A DNA stretch of 64,000 nucleotides from CAIYWZ01 sp964497925 (GTDB lineage: Bacteria; Pseudomonadota; Alphaproteobacteria; CAIYWZ01): positions 1 to 64,000 of the forward strand of contig CAZCFE010000003.1 in NCBI GenBank assembly GCA_964497925.1, read 5' to 3'. The notes beneath the pieces were generated by a model. The model ran no database searches and had not been told where the DNA came from. It saw nothing but the letters and a program-made list of their open reading frames with translations. The translations under genes and the position numbers were made by a program. This document shows positions 27,204-35,595 of this stretch, one piece after another; position 1 is the stretch's first letter, and the number at the start of each line of letters is the position of its first letter.

Positions 27204-28214
27204 ATGTCTGTTCGTATAGGTATTAATGGGTTTGGTAGAATTGGTCGATTGGTTTTAAGAGCACTTTTGGAGAGCCGACGTTTACATCAAATGCAAGTCG
27301 TTGCAATTAATGATTTATCTCCACCCCAAATGCATGCCCATTTATTAAAATATGATTCGATTCATGGTGTGTTTCCGTTTGATGTGGAGGCATCAGATGA
27401 TTTCATTGATGTAGGATATGGACCTATCCAAGTTTTTAAAACTCCAGATCCTAAAATGATTCCGTGGAGAGATATGAAGGTTGACGTTGTCATGGAGTGT
27501 ACTGGGAGATTTGCCAATAAAGAGGGTGCATTGCTTCACATGGCAGCGGGGGCTTCAAAAATTCTAATTTCAGCACCTGCAGATGAGGTGGATTTGACTG
27601 TTGTGTATGGGGTGAATCATGAATTGATAGGTGATCATAAAATAATTTCCAATGCTTCATGTACAACAAATTGCTTAGCACCTGTTGCTTTTGTTTTAAA
27701 TCAGGCCGTTGGAATTGAAAAAGGGTATATGACAACCATACACTCATATACAGGGGATCAAAGCTTGGTTGATACGGCCCATAAAGATTTAAGGCGTGCA
27801 AGGGCAGGGACATTGTCTATGATACCAACATCTACTGGAGCAGCAAAAGCTGTAGGTCTTGTTATTCCAGAGCTTCAAGGGAGGCTCGATGGCACAGCAA
27901 TTCGTGTTCCAACACCAAATGTATCTATGATTGATTTTAAATTTATTTCAAAACGGCCAACAACAGTTAATGAAATCAATAATTCAATTATAGCGGCATC
28001 TAAGACATCCAGGTTTAAGGGAATTTTAGAGGTCAACTCTCAGCCTTTAGTATCCCATGATTTCAATCATCATAGAGCAAGTTCAATTTTTGATTTAACC
28101 CAGACACAAGTGGTTGACGGTAATTTGGTGCGCATATTATCTTGGTATGATAATGAATGGGGTTTTTCAAATCGTATGCTTGATACGGCCTTACACATGA
28201 GTAGGGGTTCGTAA
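27204..28214 (+). CDS. gap: Glyceraldehyde-3-phosphate dehydrogenase, type I
   Basis: Glycolytic/gluconeogenic enzyme that oxidises glyceraldehyde-3-phosphate to 1,3-bisphosphoglycerate. The NAD-binding start is VRIGINGFGRIGRL, the active site is SNASCTTNCLAP with Cys153, and the C-terminal WYDNEWGFSNRM is diagnostic. I start at ATG 27204, preceded by GGAG at 27191-27194, rather than at TTG 27189. The length is 336. The usual pgk or fba partner is absent. It is followed after three bases by a degenerate fic gene and then fumC, so the three are probably co-transcribed. Confidence 0.97.
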   Translation: MSVRIGINGFGRIGRLVLRALLESRRLHQMQVVAINDLSPPQMHAHLLKYDSIHGVFPFDVEASDDFIDVGYGPIQVFKTPDPKMIPWRDMKVDVVMECTGRFANKEGALLHMAAGASKILISAPADEVDLTVVYGVNHELIGDHKIISNASCTTNCLAPVAFVLNQAVGIEKGYMTTIHSYTGDQSLVDTAHKDLRRARAGTLSMIPTSTGAAKAVGLVIPELQGRLDGTAIRVPTPNVSMIDFKFISKRPTTVNEINNSIIAASKTSRFKGILEVNSQPLVSHDFNHHRASSIFDLTQTQVVDGNLVRILSWYDNEWGFSNRMLDTALHMSRGS

Positions 28215-28217
28215 ATT

Positions 28218-29276
28218 ATGATTAATCCTTTCTCTATTAATTTGCCATTGCCGCTTGTATCTAAGTATATAGAATTAGAATCTTTATTGTTGAAATTAAA
28301 ATCAAATCAACGCTTTATGGATTTAGCAGATGAGAATCTGATGATTATGTATGTAGAAGATTCTTTAAGCGTTCTTGATCCAATGGAAATCAAAGATTTT
28401 AAAGAGTTTTTGCAAAAAAGACATTATGCCCAACCACGGCATGAGGGGATGATGGGATTAAAAGAAGCTTTAGAGTATATCTTTTTGGAAAAACCTGATA
28501 ATTTCTCTTGGGATGCAAACCACTTGCAAAAAATTTTTCAACTTTTAAATCGTTATCATAGTTTTAAAAACCCTTCAAAAGTATGGAGGAATGATGAACA
28601 GGTTGAACTTGATTTTTCATTCCCTAGTGAATTGATTCATGTTGCATTTGAATATGCTCCAAGCGGCGAAATTATATCTTTAATGCATGAATTCACAAAA
28701 TGGATGAACGATGTTCATAGCCATCCTTTTATAAGTCCAATGTTAAAGATTGGTTTAGCTTTGCCTCTTTTTTCAATTATTGCACCTTTTGAGTCTTATA
28801 ATGCCCGTATGATGCGCTTGATTGCTTTAGATTTGTTTGGAATTTATGGATTTAATATCTTGCAAAGAGTGACTTTTATTCAAGAGGTTACATCCAAAGA
28901 AGCGTTAGGAGATCTATATAAAGTGCTTAAAAATTTAAGTGAAGGAGAAATGGATTTTGTTTCTTGGCTAGAACGCTGGGCAAACATTATAACAGAAACT
29001 GTTAAAAAAGAGCTAATTCGTATAGAAGACAATAAAACAACTATATTTAGTCCAGATCGTTTGCACTCTATTATTGGTGTTAAAATTCAAAAAGCTTTTC
29101 AAAAAACACACAAGATGACAATTGCTGAAGTTGGAAAAGAAACACGAGTAAATCGAAATACACTTAAAGGATATTTACGCAATATGGTCAAAGTTGGAAT
29201 GATTCTGCAAAAAGGCACAAAAAAATCAAGCTGGTATGAAATTAATGAAAATTATCAATGGGAGAAAGAAAAATAA
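28218..29276 (+). CDS. Fic-fold protein with degenerate active site and winged-helix tail
   Basis: Fic-domain protein of 352 residues, normally an AMP-transferase family acting on protein targets. The Fic helix pattern is clear: LMHEFTKWMND, HPFISPMLKIGLALPLF, then APFESYNAR at residues 189-197 in place of HPFxDGNGR. The catalytic His is Ala, Asp is Ser and both Gly are changed, while P, F, N and R remain. Transfer activity is therefore unlikely. The C-terminal 80 residues form a winged helix (MTIAEVGKETRVNRNTLKGYL). It lies three bases after gap and touches fumC, so a regulatory role on that operon is conceivable but inferred. Confidence 0.75.
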   Translation: MINPFSINLPLPLVSKYIELESLLLKLKSNQRFMDLADENLMIMYVEDSLSVLDPMEIKDFKEFLQKRHYAQPRHEGMMGLKEALEYIFLEKPDNFSWDANHLQKIFQLLNRYHSFKNPSKVWRNDEQVELDFSFPSELIHVAFEYAPSGEIISLMHEFTKWMNDVHSHPFISPMLKIGLALPLFSIIAPFESYNARMMRLIALDLFGIYGFNILQRVTFIQEVTSKEALGDLYKVLKNLSEGEMDFVSWLERWANIITETVKKELIRIEDNKTTIFSPDRLHSIIGVKIQKAFQKTHKMTIAEVGKETRVNRNTLKGYLRNMVKVGMILQKGTKKSSWYEINENYQWEKEK

Positions 29277-30665
29277 ATGATGATGCGTACAGAATCGGAT
29301 TCTTTTGGAAATATTGATGTTCCTGGTGATAAATATTGGGGAGCTCAAACCCAAAGATCTATTGGAAATTTTAAAATTGGCCCGAAGATGCATCCTCTTA
29401 TTATCCGAGCTTTTGGGTTTCAAAAACAAGCAGCGGCAAAGGCAAATTATGCTCTTGAATTATTAAAGACTGATATTGCGCCTGCAGTTATTCAAGCGGC
29501 AGATGAAGTCGCAAAAGGTTTATTGGATGACCATTTTCCTTTGGTTGTATTTCAAACAGGATCTGGAACTCAAACCAATATGAACGCCAATGAAGTGATT
29601 GCAAATAGAGCATGTGAAATTTTAGGAGAGCCTATGGGCCTTAAAGCACCAGTCCATCCAAATGATCATGTTAATAAAGGTCAATCATCTAATGATTCTT
29701 TTCCCACTGTGATGCATATTGCAGCTGTTATGGCGATTAAAGAAAGGTTGTTGCCGGCTCTTGAAATATTAACTGAAGAATTATCTTTAAAAGCGGTTGA
29801 TTACGCAATGTTGGTAAAAATTGGGAGAACTCATTTACAAGATGCAACGCCCATGACACTGGGTCAAGAATTCTCAGGATACGCAAGTCAGCTGTCTTTG
29901 AATCAGATCAGAATTGGAAAATCCTTGGATGAGTTATATGCTTTAGCTCAAGGAGGGACAGCTGTTGGAACGGGTTTGAATACACACCCCATGTTTGCCG
30001 TGACTTTTGTGGCAGAGCTGGGTTTACTTACCCATTTGCCTTTTAAAGAGGCAGAGAACAAGTTTGAAGCATTGGCGTGTCATGATTCTTTGGTGTATTT
30101 TTCAGGAGTTTTGAATACCCTTGCGGTGTCGCTCATGAAAATTGCAAATGATATCCGGCTTTTGGGGTCTGGCCCCAGATGTGGGTTTGGTGAGTTGTTG
30201 CTGCCTGAAAATGAACCAGGTTCTTCTATCATGCCAGGAAAAGTAAATCCAACGCAGGCCGAAGCCTTAACAATGGTGTGTGCGCAAGTTATGGGTAATC
30301 ACACGGCTGTCACAATTGCCGGCGCATCTGGACATTTAGAATTGAATGTGTTTAAACCGGTTATTATTGATAATATTTTAAAATCAATCGACTTGCTCTC
30401 CAGCGCCATGGAAAGTTTTGCGCTTCATTGTATTAAGGGAATGGAAGTCAATTTAGAAGGCATTAAAGAGTCTTTGAATAAATCATTAATGCTTGTGACA
30501 GCATTAAATCCATATATTGGGTATGATAAGGCGGCTCAAATTGCCAAAAAAGCACACAAGGAAAATTTGACTTTAAAACAAGCCGCTGTCCAACTTGGGT
30601 TTTTAACAGAAGAAGAATTCGATCGTTTTGTTGTTCCTTCAAAGATGATTCGCCCGGGTGTTTGA
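29277..30665 (+). CDS. fumC: Fumarate hydratase class II
   Basis: Iron-independent TCA-cycle fumarase that interconverts fumarate and malate. Family marks are DKYWGAQTQRSIGNF, SGTQTNMNANEVIANRA, the QSSNDSFPT stretch, IGRTHLQDATP and the signature GSSIMPGKVNPTQAEA. The length of 462 is normal. The ATG follows the stop codon of the fic-like gene directly, with GGAG at 29261-29264. Its stop overlaps the start of a DUF4153-like membrane gene (TGATG). The last codons (MIRPGV) are echoed at the end of that next gene. Confidence 0.97.
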   Translation: MMMRTESDSFGNIDVPGDKYWGAQTQRSIGNFKIGPKMHPLIIRAFGFQKQAAAKANYALELLKTDIAPAVIQAADEVAKGLLDDHFPLVVFQTGSGTQTNMNANEVIANRACEILGEPMGLKAPVHPNDHVNKGQSSNDSFPTVMHIAAVMAIKERLLPALEILTEELSLKAVDYAMLVKIGRTHLQDATPMTLGQEFSGYASQLSLNQIRIGKSLDELYALAQGGTAVGTGLNTHPMFAVTFVAELGLLTHLPFKEAENKFEALACHDSLVYFSGVLNTLAVSLMKIANDIRLLGSGPRCGFGELLLPENEPGSSIMPGKVNPTQAEALTMVCAQVMGNHTAVTIAGASGHLELNVFKPVIIDNILKSIDLLSSAMESFALHCIKGMEVNLEGIKESLNKSLMLVTALNPYIGYDKAAQIAKKAHKENLTLKQAAVQLGFLTEEEFDRFVVPSKMIRPGV

Positions 30666-30722
30666 TGAAATTTCTATCGTTAGATTGTATCAAGAAAACA
30701 TTTGTTGTTTATCCTGTTTCAA
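30641..30722 (+). repeat. Direct repeat, left copy, marking a tandem gene duplication
   Basis: This stretch covers the last codons of fumC and the start of the first DUF4153-like gene. It matches 31753-31834 at an offset of 1112 bases. Bases 30657-30679 are identical to 31769-31791 (23 of 23). The 24 bases before the ATG, inside fumC, match at 19 positions. Confidence 0.85.
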
Positions 30723-31777
30723 TGTTGATGTTGTTTATGTGGACGTGTTTTAATCTCCTATCAAAGGACGGCGTATTTCCTGCAGGTTGGAATGTGGAAT
30801 CTCCACAAATTTCATCGCTGTTTTTTCTCTTGCTTCCTTTGGTGATATCTCTTGAGGTTCGTTCATTCCAAAACTTTGGAATATCTAACTCTTATTTTGG
30901 AAAGTTTGCTAAAGATTTTTCGATTGCCGCATTGTTTGGGGTGATTCTTTTTTACGGTTTGTTTCATGATAAATCTTTGGCTTTTCAGATTTTTCTATGG
31001 TTATTATGCCCTATATTCTGTCTTTTTTTAATCATCCCTTTTTTAGGGGAAAATTTTAATGTTGATCAAAAAATATATCAATTTGGATTTCAAGTGTTTT
31101 CTCAAGGATTTTTTGCCGCTTTATATGTATTCATATTTGGGACAGGGCTTTTCTTGTTTTTTATAAGTTTAGATCATTTGTTTGATATTAAATTGACGTA
31201 TATGAATGTGTTTATTGTGGAAATATGCTTTATTTTTCCAAGTCTGCTTTTGATGATGATGCCACAAAATTTGAAATCTGATTTAAAGGAAATTCCAGAA
31301 AAGTGGATTATGTTTCATTTGTTTGGATTGATCCCAATTTTGGTTTTGTCGGGTGTGAATTTGCATGCTTATTTTTTAAAGATCTTGATACAAGGTGTTT
31401 TTCCAAAAGGGATGATTACTTTTATGGTGATTATTTATGGCATTGTTGGATATAAGGTTTATTGGTTGATGCATGTGATTGATGAAAGACCTAAGGTGAT
31501 GTCTCTTTTTTATAAAATTTTCCCTTATACCATGATATTGCCTCTTTTCATGATGGCTCAAGCGTTATATATGCGTATTGATCAATATGGGTTTACGTAT
31601 CCTCGCATTTATATGTGCACTTTGTGGGTAAGTTTGATTTTGATGGCTTTGCAAACTGGATTGCGATTTTATGTGAGTCTTCGCTCTGGATTGACTATGT
31701 TTGTACTCCCGTTTCTTTTGACTCTTCAACTCTTGATTTTTGGGACGCAATTAAAAATGATTTTCCTAGGTGTTTGA
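30665..31777 (+). CDS. DUF4153-like multi-spanning membrane protein, copy 1
   Basis: Inner-membrane protein of unknown function, 370 residues, with about ten hydrophobic segments. The pattern near the end, SLFYKIFPYTMILPLFMMAQ then ALYMRIDQYGFTYPRIY, fits the DUF4153 family, whose members carry a conserved Arg-Ile-x-Gln-Tyr-Gly motif. It starts at ATG 30665 overlapping the fumC stop. It ends abruptly with LKMIFLGV and lacks the soluble C-terminal domain of copy 2. Those last codons resemble the fumC end (MIRPGV), so the tail appears to come from duplicated fumC sequence. It may be a C-terminally truncated copy. Confidence 0.8.
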   Translation: MKFLSLDCIKKTFVVYPVSMLMLFMWTCFNLLSKDGVFPAGWNVESPQISSLFFLLLPLVISLEVRSFQNFGISNSYFGKFAKDFSIAALFGVILFYGLFHDKSLAFQIFLWLLCPIFCLFLIIPFLGENFNVDQKIYQFGFQVFSQGFFAALYVFIFGTGLFLFFISLDHLFDIKLTYMNVFIVEICFIFPSLLLMMMPQNLKSDLKEIPEKWIMFHLFGLIPILVLSGVNLHAYFLKILIQGVFPKGMITFMVIIYGIVGYKVYWLMHVIDERPKVMSLFYKIFPYTMILPLFMMAQALYMRIDQYGFTYPRIYMCTLWVSLILMALQTGLRFYVSLRSGLTMFVLPFLLTLQLLIFGTQLKMIFLGV

Positions 31778-31834
31778 TGAAATTTCTATCGCTAGATTCT
31801 ATTAAGGAAACACTCATTGTTTATCCTGTTTCAA
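31753..31834 (+). repeat. Direct repeat, right copy, at the junction of the two DUF4153-like genes
   Basis: Partner of the repeat at 30641-30722. It contains the end of copy 1 and the start of copy 2. The similarity continues at a lower level through the N-terminal coding region, for example YPVSMLML against YPVSILIS. Confidence 0.85.
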
Positions 31835-33114
31835 TTTTAATATCTTTAATTGCTACATATTTTGAGTTAACAAGTAAAGGTGGTAATATTTCAACCTTTG
31901 TATTTTTATTCATTTTCATGACTGCATGGGAGTTGAATATTGCTAAACAGAATCAATCCACGAAATCTTTTGTTGTCACGACGCTAAAGAATGCTTTTAT
32001 AGCATTTATTTTTGGTGTGCTGATTGATCGTTGCGTATTTTCAGGTAACGCTGATTATCAAAATTTTATTTGGCTCATATGTCCTATTTTTCTATTGTTG
32101 TTAACTATTTCATTTTTGAGTGATAAGAAAACATATCAAATGGGGTTTATATTCGCAACCATTATTGCGGGGTTATGTGTTTTGACACTTTGCTTGTGGA
32201 TTGTTTCTTTTTTTAAAAGTTTGGATTATTTATGTGGCACCTTATTCTATAGGGGGGTATATCTGAATTTAGCCGGCATTCAATTCTATTTTGTTTTTCC
32301 AATGTTGATTTTAATTATGGGGCCTAAAAACTTAGAATTAGACTTGAAGGAGATTTCTAAAAAACCGGTCACATTTTATTTATTTGTTTTAGTTTCCTTA
32401 TTAAGTTTGTCTTTTATCATTTTGTATGTTGATGGATTCACGTTTTTTCGTATGTTGATTTTTGTTTCAATAGTTAGTTTGATTGTTATGACACTTCAGA
32501 TTCTATGTCGTTTTTATGTCAGTTTTCGTGGTTGTTTAGTTGGTTTTATGTTGCCATTTATCATCACTCTGGATTTTTATTCAGTCAAGTCTCCGTTGAG
32601 CTTTAAAACTCTTATTTCAAATTCACAATGGCTGGAGTTGAAAAAAGTTCTTACTGATTTTGGATTTTATAAAGATGGTGTAATTCATCCATTATCCCAA
32701 CATATGCAGCAAAAGGATCAATATAGGTTAATATCTTTGATTACCCAAATTTTTTCTACAGGGAGTGAAAGTGTTTTATATGAGAATTTTCCAAAGAAAG
32801 TATTTTTATCAGATAAACCAAGACTCAATGAAATATTAGAGTATTTAAAAATATCAATCTTACAATGGTCAGAGATAAAGACAATGTTAACTGACTTTGG
32901 GTTTTATAAAGATGGGGTTATAGGCCCTTCATCCAAAAGCATATCAAGAGAAAATCAAGAAAAATTAAGATCATGGATTGTTCATCTGTTTTTCGAAGAT
33001 TATGTTTTGTTCAGCAGTATTTTTCCAAAGAACCTAGGTTTCTCAAGTCTTGACGATATGTTGGAGTATTTAAAACTTGAAGAGAAAATTTTGGATAAAT
33101 CGATTATCCGTTAA
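31777..33114 (+). CDS. DUF4153-like multi-spanning membrane protein, copy 2
   Basis: Tandem paralogue of the preceding gene. The start is ATG 31777, overlapping the copy 1 stop (TGATG). The longer frame from 31615 lies inside copy 1 and is rejected. The first residues MKFLSLDSIKETLIVYPVS match MKFLSLDCIKKTFVVYPVS. After the membrane part (to about residue 265), two soluble repeats occur, each with LTDFGFYKDGVI (at about residues 291 and 371) and ending in LEYLK. Short glycine-containing repeats of this kind are found at the end of other DUF4153 proteins. The middle is diverged from copy 1: the RIDQYG segment is not recognisable, so that region has changed or been lost. Confidence 0.78.
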   Translation: MKFLSLDSIKETLIVYPVSILISLIATYFELTSKGGNISTFVFLFIFMTAWELNIAKQNQSTKSFVVTTLKNAFIAFIFGVLIDRCVFSGNADYQNFIWLICPIFLLLLTISFLSDKKTYQMGFIFATIIAGLCVLTLCLWIVSFFKSLDYLCGTLFYRGVYLNLAGIQFYFVFPMLILIMGPKNLELDLKEISKKPVTFYLFVLVSLLSLSFIILYVDGFTFFRMLIFVSIVSLIVMTLQILCRFYVSFRGCLVGFMLPFIITLDFYSVKSPLSFKTLISNSQWLELKKVLTDFGFYKDGVIHPLSQHMQQKDQYRLISLITQIFSTGSESVLYENFPKKVFLSDKPRLNEILEYLKISILQWSEIKTMLTDFGFYKDGVIGPSSKSISRENQEKLRSWIVHLFFEDYVLFSSIFPKNLGFSSLDDMLEYLKLEEKILDKSIIR

Positions 33115-33171
33115 TGCTATTTTAAATTTTTAACGATACATCTGTATGTATATGAAAAGGATGCAGATGAA

Positions 33172-34473
33172 TTGAAATGGATTATTGACCCCTCATTATT
33201 TTTTAAAATCAGTAAAGAAGAAGTTTTATTTCATAAGGTTCTTCCTTTTTGTAAAAATCAATATAATATTTTTATTTTTTCATCTTTAACATCTTTAAGT
33301 TTATCGCAGACTGATTTTTTAGAAGATAAATTTCCTGGGCTTTCTATTACGAATGTGTATATTGAAAATTTAAATGATATTTATTCTTCTTATTTGAATA
33401 ACGACACAATTTTAGGACTTGGAAATCATGTTTTACTAAATGCAATTATAAAAAGAGCATCGGACATTCATTTTGAGTCATGTCAAGAATATGGGCGAAT
33501 TCGATTTCGCGTGGATGGAGATTTGTTTGTTTTTCAAGATGTTGATTTAAAGAGATGGTCTCAATTAATCAATAGAATGAAAATTTTAGCAGGATTACGG
33601 TTGGATGATCATAAGCATCCTCAAATGGGACGTCATACAGTTTTTTTAGCAGACAAAGAAATTGATTTGCGTTTTTCATCACATCCAACTGTTTTTGGGG
33701 AATCGATTGTGGTTCGTATTTTGGATAAGCAACTTAAGCCTTTAAATATTGAGGATCTTGATTTTGATTCTTGTTTTTCAGATAGGTTAAAAGATCTTTT
33801 AGATATACCTTATGGGTTGATCATTTTTACAGGGCCAACTGGGTCTGGGAAAACAACTTCTCTTTTCTCGTTGCTTAATCACATAAAAAGTGATCGTATT
33901 AATATTATGACGTTGGAAGATCCTGTGGAATATGTTCTTGAAGGGGCCAAACAAACAGAAATTAAACCAGGAACTATTGATGAATGGAGTGATGGTATTC
34001 GTTCAATTCTACGTCAAGATCCAGATGTTATTCTAATTGGTGAAATGCGGGATGAAGAAACGGCGCGTATGGCATTTCGTGCGGCAATGACAGGGCATAC
34101 AGTTTTGTCTACTTTGCATGCTAATAACGTGTTTCAGGTGATTCAAAGATTGAGCGATTTAAATGTGCCATCTTCTCTGATTTCTGGAAACTTACGAGGT
34201 GTCGTTTCTCAAAGGCTAGTTCGGAAAACATGTATAAGTTGTTCTGGAGAAGGGTGTGATTTATGTGCAAAAAAAGGATTTTATGGACGTATTCCTATTG
34301 GTGAAATTTTAAAAATAGATTCAACAATAGATGAAATGATTTTGCAAAATGCGTCGTTAATCTCAATGGAGAAACATGCTGTTTCTAAAGGATTTATTAC
34401 CATTAAAGAATATGCATTAAGTCTTGTTGAAAAACAACTGACCTCATTAAAGGAGGTTAAAAAAATAATATGA
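33172..34473 (+). CDS. gspE: Type II secretion / type IV pilus assembly ATPase (GspE/PilB family)
   Basis: Cytosolic hexameric ATPase that drives pseudopilus or pilus assembly. Walker A GPTGSGKTTS starts near residue 221. The Asp box TLEDPVEY, Walker B DPDVILIGEMRDEETA and His box TGHTVLSTLHANN follow. A zinc tetracysteine CISCSGEGCDLC near residues 352-363 is typical of GspE. The N-terminal N1E domain is shortened, with total length 433 against about 500-560. The start is TTG 33172 with AAGG at 33157-33160. It overlaps the gspF-like gene by four bases and heads a five-gene coupled cluster. Confidence 0.92.
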   Translation: MKWIIDPSLFFKISKEEVLFHKVLPFCKNQYNIFIFSSLTSLSLSQTDFLEDKFPGLSITNVYIENLNDIYSSYLNNDTILGLGNHVLLNAIIKRASDIHFESCQEYGRIRFRVDGDLFVFQDVDLKRWSQLINRMKILAGLRLDDHKHPQMGRHTVFLADKEIDLRFSSHPTVFGESIVVRILDKQLKPLNIEDLDFDSCFSDRLKDLLDIPYGLIIFTGPTGSGKTTSLFSLLNHIKSDRINIMTLEDPVEYVLEGAKQTEIKPGTIDEWSDGIRSILRQDPDVILIGEMRDEETARMAFRAAMTGHTVLSTLHANNVFQVIQRLSDLNVPSSLISGNLRGVVSQRLVRKTCISCSGEGCDLCAKKGFYGRIPIGEILKIDSTIDEMILQNASLISMEKHAVSKGFITIKEYALSLVEKQLTSLKEVKKII

Positions 34474-35594
34474 TAGTGGGCTATTATTGTGTGATAACAA
34501 ATACTCAAGGTCAAATTATTAAAAGGTTTTATTCAAACATTGATTTTGAAGATGTTAAACAAACCTCGACAATTTTATTTTATATTCCAATCATAAGGTG
34601 GCGAAAATATATTCTGTCTTTAGATGATTGTGAAAAAATATTTTTTTATTTGGGCCAATTTTTATCTTCTCATTTATCATTGCAAAAAAGTCTTGAAAAT
34701 TTAAAGACAATACCTTTATCTTCTTTTGGAAAAAAAACCGTAAGTTCGTTGTATAAGCATGTGGAAGAAGGTAGGGAAATTGATAAATTCTTTTATGAAA
34801 ATGAATTGATTGATGATAAAATTATTCTATCTACTCTTGTGGTTGCTCAAAAATCAGGAGACTGGGGCCGAATTTTTACACAACTTTCTGAGTTCATTGT
34901 CCATAAAAAAGATATAAAATCTAAAGTGGTATCTATCTTAAGCTATCCTTTGATGGTTCTGATTACATTGGTTTTATTTCTAACTTTTATCTTGCCGCAA
35001 ATTATTACAAATGTGCTTCCATTCATTCAAGAAAATGGAGGAAAAGTGCCAATGCTTGCAAATATTAGTATTTGGTTTCAAGAAAATATTTTGGTTTCTT
35101 TGTTGGTTTTTATAATGCCGATAGTTGGTATATATATTTTTAGATTGCAAGTACTACGGTCCGTTTTTAAAATTGATATTGAATTAGAGTATTTTTTTTA
35201 TCTGTTTGATTTTTTATTGCGTCAAAGTATTAAGACTGAAAATTGTATCGAAATATTAAAAAATGAAAATTTATTTCTGTCGATTGATATGAAAAATATA
35301 CATGAATCTTTGCTTTCAGGAAAAAGCCTTTCTTTTATTTTTAATCAGACACAAAGATTTCCAAAATTTATTATCAGCTTAATCGAGTTATCTTGTGAGA
35401 CGTCAAAATTCATTGAAAATATAAAAAATATTCACTCTATTTTGCATAAGACTCATGAAAAAAATATTCAAAAAACTATTTCTATTCTTCCAAATATTCT
35501 AATTTTAATTATTGGAGGGTTGTTCGTTTTTTTGATTCTTGGCCTCTTTCTCCCTTTGTATGAGAATGCTATTCATTTGGTAGAAGGAGCATAA
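34470..35594 (+). CDS. gspF: GspF/PilC-like inner-membrane platform protein
   Basis: Probable platform protein of the type II secretion or pilus machine. Three long hydrophobic segments are visible: residues about 150-175 (SYPLMVLITLVLFLTF), about 205-225, and a C-terminal one near 340-368. The two cytoplasmic halves carry the GspF repeat pattern, for example FFYLGQFLSSHLSLQKSLENL with GREIDKFFYENELI and AQKSGDW, and a weaker second repeat with LLRQSIKTENCIEIL. The length of 374 is close to the usual 400. It overlaps gspE by four bases and is one base from the next gene. Confidence 0.87.
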   Translation: MIVGYYCVITNTQGQIIKRFYSNIDFEDVKQTSTILFYIPIIRWRKYILSLDDCEKIFFYLGQFLSSHLSLQKSLENLKTIPLSSFGKKTVSSLYKHVEEGREIDKFFYENELIDDKIILSTLVVAQKSGDWGRIFTQLSEFIVHKKDIKSKVVSILSYPLMVLITLVLFLTFILPQIITNVLPFIQENGGKVPMLANISIWFQENILVSLLVFIMPIVGIYIFRLQVLRSVFKIDIELEYFFYLFDFLLRQSIKTENCIEILKNENLFLSIDMKNIHESLLSGKSLSFIFNQTQRFPKFIISLIELSCETSKFIENIKNIHSILHKTHEKNIQKTISILPNILILIIGGLFVFLILGLFLPLYENAIHLVEGA

Positions 35595-35595
35595 A

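Noticed and set aside
31615..31776. Upstream 54 codons of the frame 31615-33114
   Set aside because: They lie inside the first DUF4153-like gene, and the paralogous start MKFLSLD at 31777 fits the duplication exactly.
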